Source of the DNA: Gordonia sp. ABSL11-1
GTDB lineage: Bacteria > Actinomycetota > Actinomycetes > Mycobacteriales > Mycobacteriaceae
Direction of reading: 5' to 3'
DNA length: 64,000 nt
Assembly: GCF_030315685.1 (NCBI RefSeq)
Contig: NZ_JASXSI010000016.1
Coordinates: 1-64,000 of the forward strand
This document shows, piece after piece, positions 42,470-52,116 of the stretch. The notes under the pieces were generated by a model. The model was not told the origin of the DNA, made no database searches, and saw only the letters and a program-made list of their open reading frames with translations. Made by a program: the position numbers and the translations under genes. Each line of letters begins with the position of its first letter. Position 1 is the first letter of the stretch.

Positions 42470-44396
42470 GCGCCCAACTCTCCTGACTCGTCAGTTCCCG
42501 ATGCTTGGCGCGGTAGGACTCCTGCATTGCCGGGAACCGCTCCCTGAGTTCGCGGACCAGGGCCGCTGATTCCTTCGCCAGCGCGATCATCTTGTCACGG
42601 TCACGCTGCCGATAGACGACTCCGCGGCCGTCGGCGGTGGTGACGGTGACCCCGTCGACGCGGCCGAGGCTGAACCAGCGCGCCTCGATCGGTGGGTAGT
42701 TGGCCTGCGGCACCTCGTGATGGCGCGGATCGGCCGGGCGCGCGTTGTTGACGACCGCCGCGGCCAGCGACTTCAGCTTGGCCACCGGGTTCGTCGGGAT
42801 CGAGGTACCCAGGTGGGTCGCCTCCCCGCTCGTCTTCGGGAGCGCGGTCGCCGACGGCAAGACCACGGCGTCGGGGTACTCCTTGCGCATCGTGGCGATC
42901 TTGGGCAGCGCGGTGGGGAGCAGGCTGCGGATGTGGTCCGGACCGGCCAGGAAGTCGCGGATCGCCTCGTTCTGGATCGCGACCGTCGAATACTCCAGGC
43001 AAAGAAGATGTTTGGCGGTCGCCTTGGCCATCGACTTGAGGATTCCGTCGATCGGACCGTCGTGGACGATCGACGCGACCACGAGACGGTTGCGCAGGTG
43101 GAAGTACGCCTGCCAGTCGATCGCGTCGTCCTTGTCACTCCAGGCCATGTGCCAGATCGCGATGCCGGGGATCGTGGCCGTCGGGTAGCCGGCCTTGGCG
43201 GCGCGCAGCGCGAACTCCCAGTCGTCCCATTTGATGAACAGCGGCATCGGCAGGCCGATCTGCTCCGCACACTCGCGCGGGATCATGCACATCCACCAGC
43301 CATTGCCGTCGACATCGATGCGGCGATGCAGGTTCTTGGAGTTCTTCCGGTCCCGCAGTGGATGTTTCGCGAAGTTGTGGTCGTACTCGACGAAGGGCGC
43401 GGCCGTCCACATGAAGTTGTGGCGGTTGATCACCTCGCCCATGCAGTGCAGGTGGCTGCGATCCTGCAGGTTCAGCATCTGGCCGCCGACGAGCATCGGC
43501 GTCTTGGCGAATCGCGACATCGCGAGCGCCCGCAAAATCGAGTCCGGCTCGATCATGATGTCGTCGTCCATGTACAGGATGTACGGGGAGTCGGTGCGGC
43601 GCAACGCTTCGTACATGATCCGGGCGTAGCCGCCGGAGCCGCCGAGGTTGGGCTGCTCGAAGATGGTGAGGCGTTCGCCGAGCGCTGCCGCGGCCTCGGT
43701 GTAGCCGGGCTCGTCGACGACCTTGCGGGTGCCCTGGTCGGGCATCAGGACGGCGTCGATGACCTCGTCCACCAACGGATCCGAGGTGAGTGCGGCCAAC
43801 GCGTTCACCGCGTCGGTGGGCCGATTGAACGTCGGGATACCCACGGTGACCCGCCTGGTCTCGTCTCCTGACGGGCTCTCCACGGGCGAATACCAGCCGG
43901 CCGCGACGATCTCGGTGTCGGTGTCGGTGTCGGTGGTGATGTCGAACCAGATCCAGCCGCCGTCCTCGAACGGGCCGAGATCGAGCTCGAATTCTGCTAC
44001 TCCCCTGCCGTTCTCGTCGGTGGCGATGAGGTCGCCGCCGATCCCGATCCGGGAGCCGTCGAACTTCGACCGGTACAGGTCGACGCGGCAGGTGCCGACG
44101 ACCTCGATCCGCAGGACCACCGAGTCGAGGATGCTCCACCGCCGCCAGTACGACGCCGCGAACGCGTTGAAGTAGGACTCGAAACTGACCTCGGACTCGG
44201 CACCGAGCGCCACTGCGGTCCGGCTGTGGGCGTGAGCGCGCCGCGAGTTGTTCTCCGACTCCACCAGATACAGCGAACGGACGTCGATCGGCTCACCCGG
44301 GCGCGGGAAGATCACGCGCTGCAGAAGCGCTTTCGCCTTCGATGGGCCCGCACCCGCGTCGGGGATGTCGGTCTGGTCCACGGGGGTCACAGTCAT
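42450..44396 (-). CDS. glfT2: Galactofuranosyltransferase GlfT2
   Basis: Bifunctional GT2 polymerase that builds the alternating beta-1,5/beta-1,6 galactan of arabinogalactan from UDP-galactofuranose on the inner face of the membrane. The 648-residue protein has an N-terminal beta-rich domain (about residues 50-180), the GT-A domain (VGIPTFNRPTDAVNAL, YMDDDIMIEPDS metal site, GNGWWMCMIPRE, FIKWDDWEFALRAAKAG with the catalytic WDD) and a C-terminal helical part. Length is close to the 637-residue M. tuberculosis enzyme. glf lies 42 bp upstream, making its donor substrate; the PAP2 gene overlaps downstream. Confidence 0.96.
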   Translation of the reverse strand: MTVTPVDQTDIPDAGAGPSKAKALLQRVIFPRPGEPIDVRSLYLVESENNSRRAHAHSRTAVALGAESEVSFESYFNAFAASYWRRWSILDSVVLRIEVVGTCRVDLYRSKFDGSRIGIGGDLIATDENGRGVAEFELDLGPFEDGGWIWFDITTDTDTDTEIVAAGWYSPVESPSGDETRRVTVGIPTFNRPTDAVNALAALTSDPLVDEVIDAVLMPDQGTRKVVDEPGYTEAAAALGERLTIFEQPNLGGSGGYARIMYEALRRTDSPYILYMDDDIMIEPDSILRALAMSRFAKTPMLVGGQMLNLQDRSHLHCMGEVINRHNFMWTAAPFVEYDHNFAKHPLRDRKNSKNLHRRIDVDGNGWWMCMIPRECAEQIGLPMPLFIKWDDWEFALRAAKAGYPTATIPGIAIWHMAWSDKDDAIDWQAYFHLRNRLVVASIVHDGPIDGILKSMAKATAKHLLCLEYSTVAIQNEAIRDFLAGPDHIRSLLPTALPKIATMRKEYPDAVVLPSATALPKTSGEATHLGTSIPTNPVAKLKSLAAAVVNNARPADPRHHEVPQANYPPIEARWFSLGRVDGVTVTTADGRGVVYRQRDRDKMIALAKESAALVRELRERFPAMQESYRAKHRELTSQESWARVFGID

Positions 44397-44438
44397 GTCT
44401 CCGCCTCGGTTGTCGGCCGTTTCCCGGCCCGGTTGTCG

Positions 44439-45671
<1,233 letters not shown>

Positions 45672-45673
45672 TC

Positions 45674-45679
45674 AGGGTA
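45674..45679 (-). promoter_or_regulatory. Putative -10 box of glf (TACCCT), leaderless
   Basis: TACCCT on the minus strand ends 8 nt before GTG 45665, the same spacing as for embC and embA. No Shine-Dalgarno is visible. The 177-bp gap to the divergent GT2 gene contains no other site I can support. Confidence 0.45.
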
Positions 45680-45842
45680 ACCGACCCGACCTGAGGAATC
45701 CCCGTGCACACGGCGATGGAACCGGACCGGCGCCCGACCTGGCAGGACACGGTGACGAAGGCCACGGACCGCGGGTAATGTCGCGAGGGCGGCCTGCAGC
45801 CAATCGGGCCTGGACAACGCCGACCACGTTCAGGGGCTGCCA

Positions 45843-46607
45843 GTGACCGATCTTCCCAGTTCATCCGTCGTCCGACCGCGAATCGACCGAGTCGTCGTCG
45901 TGGTCCCCGCGCACAACGAGGAACGCCTGCTCCCGGCCTGTCTGGCGTCGATCGACCGGGCCGCCGGAGAGCTCGACATCCCGGTCACGGTCACCGTCGT
46001 CCTCGATGCCTGCACCGATACCTCGCGGCGCGTCGTTCCCGCACACGTCGGTGTGCTCGAACGCGAGACGAAATCGGTGGGGGCGGCTCGCCGTGCCGGG
46101 TTCGCACCCCATCTGGAGACCGCAGCCACGGCCGACACCTGGTTCGCCACCACCGACGCCGACTCGGAGGTGCCCAGGGACTGGCTCGTCCGTCACATCG
46201 AATCCGCCGACGCCGGCTCCGACGTCTTCGTCGGCACCGTCCGGCCCACGAGTTGGGAGTCGTGGTCCCCGTCGGTCGCCGCGATGTTCTCCGAGCGCTA
46301 CGTGTCAGAGGACGGCCACCATCACGTCCATGGGGCGAATCTGGGAGTTCGTGCGGACTGGTATCGCCGTGTCGGCGGATTCGCCGAGCGCAGCGGCGAC
46401 GAGGACGTGGATCTGGTCCGCCGCCTGCGCAGTCGGGGCGCCGGCATCGATCGAAGCGGGCGGGCGCCCGTGCTCACGTCCACGCGGGCCGACGGCCGCG
46501 CAGACACCGGCTTCGCCGCCTACCTCTACACGCTCGAGGTCCTCGCACGGTCCGTCGATCCCGAATCGGACCCGGCGTCGGTCACCGCCGGGGAGGCCAA
46601 CCGATGA
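45843..46607 (+). CDS. Glycosyltransferase family 2 protein
   Basis: A 254-residue soluble GT-A-fold glycosyltransferase without membrane helices. Nucleotide-sugar binding VVVVVPAHNEERLLPACLASI, then VVLDACTDTS, metal-binding TTDADSEVP and the acidic GDEDVDLVRRLRSRG segment are visible. Donor and acceptor are unknown. It is the first gene of a four-gene cassette: its stop overlaps the next start (ATGA). The cassette also encodes an acyl-CoA-dehydrogenase-like protein, a PIG-L deacetylase and a NodS-like methyltransferase, suggesting a small modified amino-sugar product. It diverges from glf but I see no evidence that it belongs to galactan synthesis. Confidence 0.82.
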   Translation: MTDLPSSSVVRPRIDRVVVVVPAHNEERLLPACLASIDRAAGELDIPVTVTVVLDACTDTSRRVVPAHVGVLERETKSVGAARRAGFAPHLETAATADTWFATTDADSEVPRDWLVRHIESADAGSDVFVGTVRPTSWESWSPSVAAMFSERYVSEDGHHHVHGANLGVRADWYRRVGGFAERSGDEDVDLVRRLRSRGAGIDRSGRAPVLTSTRADGRADTGFAAYLYTLEVLARSVDPESDPASVTAGEANR

Positions 46608-47587
46608 TCTGCGCCGCCACGGAACTCGCCCATCGGATTGTCACCGACGGTGACCTCGACGTCCCGCTGCCGGGACGCGGCGAGACCATCCATCGACTCC
46701 GTGCGCTCGAGGAGTTCTGTCACCGCGACATCGCCGTCGGCCGGTTGGTCGAGGCGCATCTCGACGCCGACGCGATCCTCGTCGAACTGGCCGGGGAGCG
46801 GGTCGGGCCGGACGAGTTCTGGGGCGTCTGGGCTGCTGAACCGCCGGAACCACAGGTCATCGCCCACGAGGTGAGCGCGCAGACCCACGGGTCGCGGTGG
46901 GAACTGACGGGCGGCAAACCCTGGTGCTCGGGGGTCGTCGCCTGCACGCATGCGCTGGTCACCGCCAGCGACGGCGACCGTCGACGACTCTTCGCCGTCG
47001 ATCTGCGGCAGCCGGGCGTCCGCGGTGAACGCGGCGGCTGGGCCGCCACCGGGATGCGGGCCACCGAGACCGGCACGGCCCGCTTCGATCGCGCCACCGC
47101 CCGCCCGATCGGTGAGCCCGGCGAGTACCTGACCCGGCCCGGCTTCTGGCACGGCGGCATCGGGGTGGCGGCCTGCTGGCTCGGCGGCGCCCGCAAGGTC
47201 GCGGATCCGCTGCTCGCCGCGACCGACAAGCTCGACGACGAGCTCACCCTGATGCACGTGGGCGCCGTCGACGCCCTGCTCGCCGGCGGCGAGGCGATGC
47301 TCGAACACGCAGCAACGCAGGTCGATGCCGCTCCCCACGACGTCGACCTGGCGACGCGACTGGCCCATCAGGTGCGCTGGAGCATCGAACAGATCGCCAC
47401 CGCGACGATCGATCGCGTCAACCGCGCCCTCGGGCCCGGCCCGTTGGTCCACGAACGCGAGCACGCCCAGGCCGTCGCCGACCTCGCCGTCTACATCCGG
47501 CAGTCGCACGCCGACCGTGACCTCGTGACGCTCGGCCGGCTCGCCTCGGCAGCGCGCGCCGCGGTCCGTGATGGGGTGGTGACGTGA
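46604..47587 (+). CDS. Acyl-CoA dehydrogenase-like protein
   Basis: A 327-residue protein resembling the middle beta and C-terminal helical domains of acyl-CoA dehydrogenases: SRWELTGGKPWCSGVVACTHALVTA, then a long helical region (VRWSIEQIATATIDRVNRALG). The N-terminal helical domain is short (HRLRALEEFCHRDIAVGRLVEAHLDA), so total length is below the usual 380 or so. I cannot identify the catalytic Glu with confidence; it may have a flavin-dependent role on a non-CoA substrate. ATG 46604 overlaps the GT2 stop and the end overlaps the PIG-L start, both by 4 bp, so translation is coupled through the cassette. Confidence 0.75.
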   Translation: MICAATELAHRIVTDGDLDVPLPGRGETIHRLRALEEFCHRDIAVGRLVEAHLDADAILVELAGERVGPDEFWGVWAAEPPEPQVIAHEVSAQTHGSRWELTGGKPWCSGVVACTHALVTASDGDRRRLFAVDLRQPGVRGERGGWAATGMRATETGTARFDRATARPIGEPGEYLTRPGFWHGGIGVAACWLGGARKVADPLLAATDKLDDELTLMHVGAVDALLAGGEAMLEHAATQVDAAPHDVDLATRLAHQVRWSIEQIATATIDRVNRALGPGPLVHEREHAQAVADLAVYIRQSHADRDLVTLGRLASAARAAVRDGVVT

Positions 47588-48381
47588 CGTCGGCCGCAGG
47601 GTCCGGCCCTCCCGCCGACGACCCGCACGGACTCGCCGCCACCCCGGTCTGCGCCGACGGCACACCCGAGTCCGTCTGGCAGCCGTGGCTGGCGGCACGC
47701 CCGCCGTGGCCGCGGCTGGATCTCGACGTCGACCGGCTGGTGGTGCTCGGCGCGCACCCCGACGACGAGGTGCTCGGCGCCGGCGGAATCATGACGGCCG
47801 CCGCTCGCACAGGTATCGAGGTCGTGGTCATCTGCATGTCCGACGGAAGGGCGTCGCACCCCGGCTCACCGACCCTGACCCCCGATCAGCTCGCGGGTAT
47901 CCGGCATGCCGAACTCGACACGGCCACCGACCTTCTCGCCATCGATCGATCGCGCTGGTTCGGGCTGCCGGACGGCTCACTCGCCGATCATCACCACTCG
48001 ATGGCCGGCATCGTCGACAGTGTCCTCGACGAACGGCCGCACACGAGCACCGCCCTGCTGTCGGTGTGGTCGGGCGACGGCCACCCCGACCACGAGGCCG
48101 TCGGACGATGCGCCGCCGACGTCGCCGGGCGCCGGGACCTGCCGCTGTCGATGTACCCGATCTGGATGTGGCACTGGGCGACTCCCGACGATCCGACGAT
48201 CCCCTGGGACCGGATGCAGGTCCACCACCTCGACCCGACGGCGCTCGCCGTCAAACACACCGCCATCCACGCCTTCGACACCCAGGTGCGCCCACTGTCG
48301 GCGGACCCTGCCGACGGTGCGGTCCTACCGCCGCACATCCTGGCCCACCTCATCCGTCCGTGGGAGTTGGTGTTCGTATGA
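47584..48381 (+). CDS. PIG-L/LmbE family N-deacetylase
   Basis: A 265-residue zinc-dependent deacetylase of the PIG-L/LmbE family (relatives: MshB of mycothiol synthesis, GlcNAc-PI deacetylase). The zinc-site motif AHPDDE is in VVLGAHPDDEVLGAGGIM, and the second His motif is GDGHPDHEAVG. These enzymes remove acetyl from N-acetylglucosaminyl compounds. In this cassette the likely substrate is the product of the upstream GT2, which is inference. Start GTG 47584 overlaps the previous stop (GTGA); ATG 48378 of the methyltransferase overlaps its own stop. An N-terminal tail of about 40 residues precedes the domain. Confidence 0.88.
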   Translation: MTSAAGSGPPADDPHGLAATPVCADGTPESVWQPWLAARPPWPRLDLDVDRLVVLGAHPDDEVLGAGGIMTAAARTGIEVVVICMSDGRASHPGSPTLTPDQLAGIRHAELDTATDLLAIDRSRWFGLPDGSLADHHHSMAGIVDSVLDERPHTSTALLSVWSGDGHPDHEAVGRCAADVAGRRDLPLSMYPIWMWHWATPDDPTIPWDRMQVHHLDPTALAVKHTAIHAFDTQVRPLSADPADGAVLPPHILAHLIRPWELVFV

Positions 48382-48995
48382 TCCGGCCGGAGTCATTGCC
48401 CGACAGCTACTTCCACGACATGTATGCCGCGGACGACGATCCCTGGGGATTCGCCGATCGATGGTATGAACGTCGCAAGTACGCGTTGACCCTCGCCGCG
48501 TTGACACGCCCCCGCTACCCCCGCGTGTTCGAGCCGGGCTGCTCGATCGGCGTCCTCAGTGCCGCCCTCGCCGAGCGCGCCGATCACCTCCTGTGCACCG
48601 ATGTGAGTCCGCGAGCGGTCGAGCTGGCCGCCGGCCGGCTGGCCGTCTTCGGGGACCGGGTACACCTCGCCGTGGGCGACGTTCTCGCGGACTGGCCCGA
48701 GGGCCGGTTCGACCTGATCGTGCTCAGCGAGGTGCTCTATTACCTCGCTCCCGCCGACCTCGACACCGTGATCGACCGGCTACCCGGGTCGCTCACCCCG
48801 TCCGGCGAGATCATCGCGGTGCACTGGCGGCACGAGGTGCCCGAGTACCCGCAGACCGGCGACGCGGTCCACGACCGCCTCCTCACATCGGACCTGCAGC
48901 ATGTCGGCGGATACGTCGACGACGACCTCCGGCTCGACGTTCTCGTCCGTGAACTGGAGCAATCGGTCGCCGAACGAGAGAATCTCGTAGGCTGA
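48378..48995 (+). CDS. SAM-dependent methyltransferase (NodS-like)
   Basis: A 205-residue class I methyltransferase. SAM-binding motif I is in VFEPGCSIGVLSAALA, motif II in LLCTDVSPRAVELAA, and motif III region in FDLIVLSEVLYYLAP. The N-terminus (YFHDMYAADDDPWGFADRWYERRKYALTLAAL) is the pattern of the NodS-like family, whose founder N-methylates the deacetylated glucosamine of rhizobial Nod factors. That relation, together with the upstream PIG-L deacetylase, points to an N-methylated amino sugar; this is inference. It is last in the cassette, overlapping PIG-L by 4 bp. Confidence 0.85.
   Translation: MIRPESLPDSYFHDMYAADDDPWGFADRWYERRKYALTLAALTRPRYPRVFEPGCSIGVLSAALAERADHLLCTDVSPRAVELAAGRLAVFGDRVHLAVGDVLADWPEGRFDLIVLSEVLYYLAPADLDTVIDRLPGSLTPSGEIIAVHWRHEVPEYPQTGDAVHDRLLTSDLQHVGGYVDDDLRLDVLVRELEQSVAERENLVG
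48988..48993 (+). promoter_or_regulatory. Putative -10 box (TAGGCT) of the GAF-ANTAR gene
   Basis: TAGGCT lies inside the last codons of the methyltransferase gene and ends 7 nt before an in-frame GTG (49001). Transcription from here would begin near 49000, leaving a short leader with AAGGAG before ATG 49046. Confidence 0.4.
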
Positions 48996-49045
48996 GGACA
49001 GTGTCGGATCGAGGTGGTCCGGGATGGCGTGGCAAGGAGACCGTG

Positions 49046-49720
49046 ATGTTGTCGGATCAGAGCATTCGTATGGCCGAGATCATCCGCGAACTACGCGCCG
49101 ACAGCGACGACACCGAGACGATCCTGCGGGCCATCTCCAAGACCGCCGTCGACTCCGTTCCCGGTACCGAGTACGCGAGCGTCACCCTGGTCACCAAAGG
49201 CCAGATCGAAACTCCCGTCGTCGTCGGCGACATCGCGGGCAAGTCCGATGACCTGCAACGCGAGTTCCATGAGGGTCCGTGCGTGCGGTCGGCCGTGGAC
49301 GACACCACGATCATCATCGACGACATGCGTCATGAACAGCGGTGGCCGCGCTACGCGGACTCGGCCGCGGAACTGGGCATCGGATCGATGGCCTGCTTCT
49401 GCCTCTACATCAACGGCAACGATTTCGGCGCGTTGAATCTGATCAGCACCACGACTCATGCGTTCGACGGCGACGCCGTCGCCGTCGGTGAGCTGTTCGC
49501 CGCACACTGTGCAACCGCCTTCTCCGCCGTCCATGAGAAGGAACAGCTGCGCGCCGCCCTCAGCTCCCGAGACGTCATCGGGCAGGCGAAGGGGATGGTG
49601 ATGGAGCGCTACCGGATCGACGCGGACGCCGCCTTCCGGCTGCTGGCCCGGCTGTCGCAGGACTCGAACGTCAAGCTCGTCGACATCGCGCATCAGATCG
49701 TGGAGGCGGGGCCGGAGTAG
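49046..49720 (+). CDS. GAF and ANTAR domain transcription antitermination regulator
   Basis: A 224-residue regulator. Residues about 15-150 form a GAF sensory domain (YASVTLVTKGQIETPVVVGD, FHEGPCVRSAVDD, FCLYINGNDFGALNLIS). The C-terminal 60 residues form an ANTAR RNA-binding domain (SSRDVIGQAKGMVMERYRID, AFRLLARLSQDSNVKLVDIA). ANTAR proteins bind paired hairpins in target leaders and prevent termination; the target here is unknown. ATG 49046 is chosen because AAGGAG lies 6 nt upstream; GTG 49001 in the same frame is an alternative if the message is leaderless. It faces a convergent SDR gene, with stops 6 bp apart. Confidence 0.88.
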   Translation: MLSDQSIRMAEIIRELRADSDDTETILRAISKTAVDSVPGTEYASVTLVTKGQIETPVVVGDIAGKSDDLQREFHEGPCVRSAVDDTTIIIDDMRHEQRWPRYADSAAELGIGSMACFCLYINGNDFGALNLISTTTHAFDGDAVAVGELFAAHCATAFSAVHEKEQLRAALSSRDVIGQAKGMVMERYRIDADAAFRLLARLSQDSNVKLVDIAHQIVEAGPE

Positions 49721-49726
49721 GTCACC

Positions 49727-50560
49727 TCAGCCGACCCCGACCAACTCAGCCGAGGCCGACCACAATCCGTCGATGATGTTCTGGTCGTGGGCCTGACGGT
49801 TCTCGCGACCGTTCGCATGATGCCGCGAGAAGTACACACCGTTGATCTCCGGATCGGCCCCGCGGCGGGCGAGCGCGATCAGCGGTTCGGCGCCCTTCTC
49901 CGGGGTGATCGTCGCGAGATTGCGCAGCGGAGTCCGGTACAGCAACCCGACGAAGAACGAATCACGCCCGAAGCTCGACGCCACCGGACCCGGATGCACC
50001 GCCGCCGAAAGTATTCCGTCGTCCGACCACCGCTCGGCGATACCACGGGTGAACAGAATGTTCATCAGTTTGCTCGTGCCGTATGCCCGTAGTTCGAGCG
50101 CGCGGCGTCGGCAATAGTCCAGATCGGCGAGGTCGACGTGGCCCGCGAGGTTTCCGATGCTGGAGGTGTTGAGCACCAGCGAACCGCCGTCGGCTGCGGC
50201 GAGGCGGTCGCGGAGCAGGTGCGTGAGCAGGAACGGCGCGAGGTGATTGATCTGAAAGTTCGGCTCGTGGCCGTCGGCGGTACGCTGACCGGGATCGAAG
50301 GTGCCACCCGCATTGTTGAGCAGGACGTCGATGTGGCCGACGCGATCACGGAGCTTGCCGGCGAGCGCGCGCACGTCGTCGAGCCTCGCGAAGTCGGCGG
50401 TGAACCCGGTTGCGCCGGTGTCGGCGACGACCGGTTCTAGCTTGGCGGCCGATCGGCCGACGATCACCAGGTCGACGTCCGGTCCGGCCAGTTCTCGTGC
50501 CGTCACCGCCCCGATCCCGTCGCTGGCCCCAGTGATCACCACTGTGCGTTGTGCGGGCAT
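49727..50560 (-). CDS. Short-chain dehydrogenase/reductase
   Basis: A 277-residue SDR. NAD(P)-binding TGASDGIG near the N-terminus, NNAGG, active-site Ser in LVLNTSSIGNLAG, and catalytic Tyr/Lys in YGTSK are all present. HPGPVASSFGRDS following the active site places it with the retinol-dehydrogenase-like SDRs common in actinobacteria; substrate unknown. ATG 50560 is chosen because GGGGAG precedes it and the Rossmann motif follows at the normal distance; an in-frame extension to 50638 is Arg-rich and unsupported. It lies 81 bp after the unknown gene at 50642-51373 and may be in one transcript with it under the divergent TetR regulator. Confidence 0.88.
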   Translation of the reverse strand: MPAQRTVVITGASDGIGAVTARELAGPDVDLVIVGRSAAKLEPVVADTGATGFTADFARLDDVRALAGKLRDRVGHIDVLLNNAGGTFDPGQRTADGHEPNFQINHLAPFLLTHLLRDRLAAADGGSLVLNTSSIGNLAGHVDLADLDYCRRRALELRAYGTSKLMNILFTRGIAERWSDDGILSAAVHPGPVASSFGRDSFFVGLLYRTPLRNLATITPEKGAEPLIALARRGADPEINGVYFSRHHANGRENRQAHDQNIIDGLWSASAELVGVG

Positions 50561-50641
50561 GTCTCCCCTCTGTGGTCGTTGACCCATCTCTTCGGATTCT
50601 GCACGGTCGCCCCGACCACGTCGACCACCGGCGCACACCGA

Positions 50642-51373
50642 TCAGGTGAACGCGTCAACGATCCAGTTGCTGAATTCGCAGGCGAGATGCCACCGATGCG
50701 CCGAGATCATGTTTGACAGCGTCGGGAATGGAAACTCGACAGTCAGGCGAGCATGCATCCCGTCCTCGGTATCTCGGAACTGATGACGGACTCCGCCGAT
50801 CGCCCGGCTTCCGGAGTCGAGCGCGACGCCCGCGATCTGATGCTCGAACTCGCGATCTGGAAGCGTCACCAAGCCGCTGATGTCGGAGTAGTCGACCATG
50901 AAGAGCGCCGCGAACGGACTCCCGCCGGTCGTCTCGAGGACCTCCTGCCGCCCGTCGGGACGGGAGCGGATGATGAAGTGGTCGGGGCATGCCCGTAACA
51001 TCGTGCGCTGATCGGACTCGGCTGTCGCGGAACGAAACCAATCAACGAAGTCGTTCGCCCCCGCTCCCGGCGCCATCAGATCGACACGACTGATGCGGCG
51101 TCTCCCCGACACCCGCGCCTGGATGGCTGCTATCGGCCCCGACAGGCGGAGGTCCCGCTGAAGACGCGCGGAGATCTCGTCGGGGCCCAGCTCGAGTTTT
51201 CGCCTCACCAGCTCATCACGCCGATCGGCGACCGAACTGTCCCCGAGCGTCGAGACGTGCAATCGTCGCGCCGCGGCGTCGATACGACGGTTCTCCCAAC
51301 TCAGCACCTCTGCTCGTCCGACGATCCGCCGTCCGATTTCTGCGGTGATCGCACCGTCGCTGACTCGTGTCAT
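50642..51373 (-). CDS. Uncharacterised protein, 243 residues
   Basis: I do not recognise this family. The protein has no signal peptide or membrane helix. The first half is Arg-rich and helical with charged repeats (WENRRIDAAARRLHVS, DRRDELVRRKLELGPDEISARLQRDLR); the second half has a mixed alpha/beta look (CPDHFIIRSRPDGRQEVLETTGGSPFAALFMVDYSDISG, HARLTVEFPFPTLSNMISAHRWHLACEFSNWIVDAF). The C-terminal Trp-rich segment suggests a ligand-binding fold, but this is a guess. It diverges from a TetR gene with a dyad between them, and the SDR gene follows on the same strand. Confidence 0.7.
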   Translation of the reverse strand: MTRVSDGAITAEIGRRIVGRAEVLSWENRRIDAAARRLHVSTLGDSSVADRRDELVRRKLELGPDEISARLQRDLRLSGPIAAIQARVSGRRRISRVDLMAPGAGANDFVDWFRSATAESDQRTMLRACPDHFIIRSRPDGRQEVLETTGGSPFAALFMVDYSDISGLVTLPDREFEHQIAGVALDSGSRAIGGVRHQFRDTEDGMHARLTVEFPFPTLSNMISAHRWHLACEFSNWIVDAFT

Positions 51374-51380
51374 CTGTACC

Positions 51381-51407
51381 CTAACGCTAGTATTGGCATC
51401 GTTAGCG
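51381..51407. promoter_or_regulatory. Putative TetR operator dyad
   Basis: CTAACG (51381-51386) and CGTTAG (51400-51405) form an exact inverted repeat with 13 bp between; the shifted pairing CGCTA (51385-51389) / TAGCG (51403-51407) also exists. It lies in the 89-bp gap between the unknown gene (start 51373) and the divergent TetR gene (start 51463), where an autoregulatory operator is expected. Confidence 0.5.
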
Positions 51408-51462
51408 GACGATAGGGCAACGACGGGATGCCGTCAACGCCCCGCGTTGGAAGGAGACTCAA

Positions 51463-52083
51463 ATGGCACGTGAGCGCGACGCTGACCTGACCGAACGGAG
51501 CCCACGCAACCGTCGGCCCGGCGGGCGCAGTGCACGGGTGCGCCGAGACGTTCTCGACGCCACGGTGCAGCATGTCTTCGATCGGGGCCTCGAGGGCCTG
51601 ACGATCGCTGCCGTCGCCAAGTCCGCCGGCGTGGCCGAAACAACTGTCTACAGACGGTGGCCGACGCCACCGGCGCTGATCGCTGACGCCATGGGCGACC
51701 TCGCCGAATTGCGCAACCCCATCCCCGACACCGGCGATGTGCGGACCGATCTGCGACAGCTGCTCGAACAGGTCGTGGTCCTCGTATCAGAACCAGCACT
51801 CGGGCGACTGCTCGGCGCTACGCTGGCGCTGTCGGCCGATCAGGACGTGCGCGCCGCGCGAGAACGGTTCTGGCGCCTACGGTTCGTCGCGGGTTCTGAG
51901 ATCGTCGACAACGCAGTTCGGCGAGGGGCGATGATTGCAACCGTGGACCCGCGCACGATCATCGAAACCCTGGTCGCGCCGGTCTATTTCCGGGTGACGG
52001 TCACCGGAGGAATGATCGACGACGACTTCCTCCAGCGGTGCGTCGACGATGTACTCATCCTCTATGGCACGTCAGACCCGTAG
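51463..52083 (+). CDS. TetR/AcrR family transcriptional regulator
   Basis: A 206-residue repressor of the TetR family. The helix-turn-helix lies at about residues 44-66 (LTIAAVAKSAGVAETTVYRRW) after a basic head. The C-terminal ligand-binding domain is helical (LRQLLEQVVVLVSEPALGRLLGA) and resembles the TetR_C type found with GTVYRRW-like regulators. AAGGAG precedes ATG 51463. It diverges from the unknown gene and SDR, which it probably represses, along with itself, through the dyad at 51381-51407. Its ligand is unknown. Confidence 0.9.
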   Translation: MARERDADLTERSPRNRRPGGRSARVRRDVLDATVQHVFDRGLEGLTIAAVAKSAGVAETTVYRRWPTPPALIADAMGDLAELRNPIPDTGDVRTDLRQLLEQVVVLVSEPALGRLLGATLALSADQDVRAARERFWRLRFVAGSEIVDNAVRRGAMIATVDPRTIIETLVAPVYFRVTVTGGMIDDDFLQRCVDDVLILYGTSDP

Positions 52084-52116
52084 TCCGACAACAACGCGCG
52101 ATCGTCGTGCCCGTAC

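Noticed and set aside
45843..46607. GT2 gene as an additional galactan transferase such as GlfT1
   Set aside because: It is too short, lacks GlfT-type motifs and is coupled to the PIG-L/methyltransferase cassette, not to glf.
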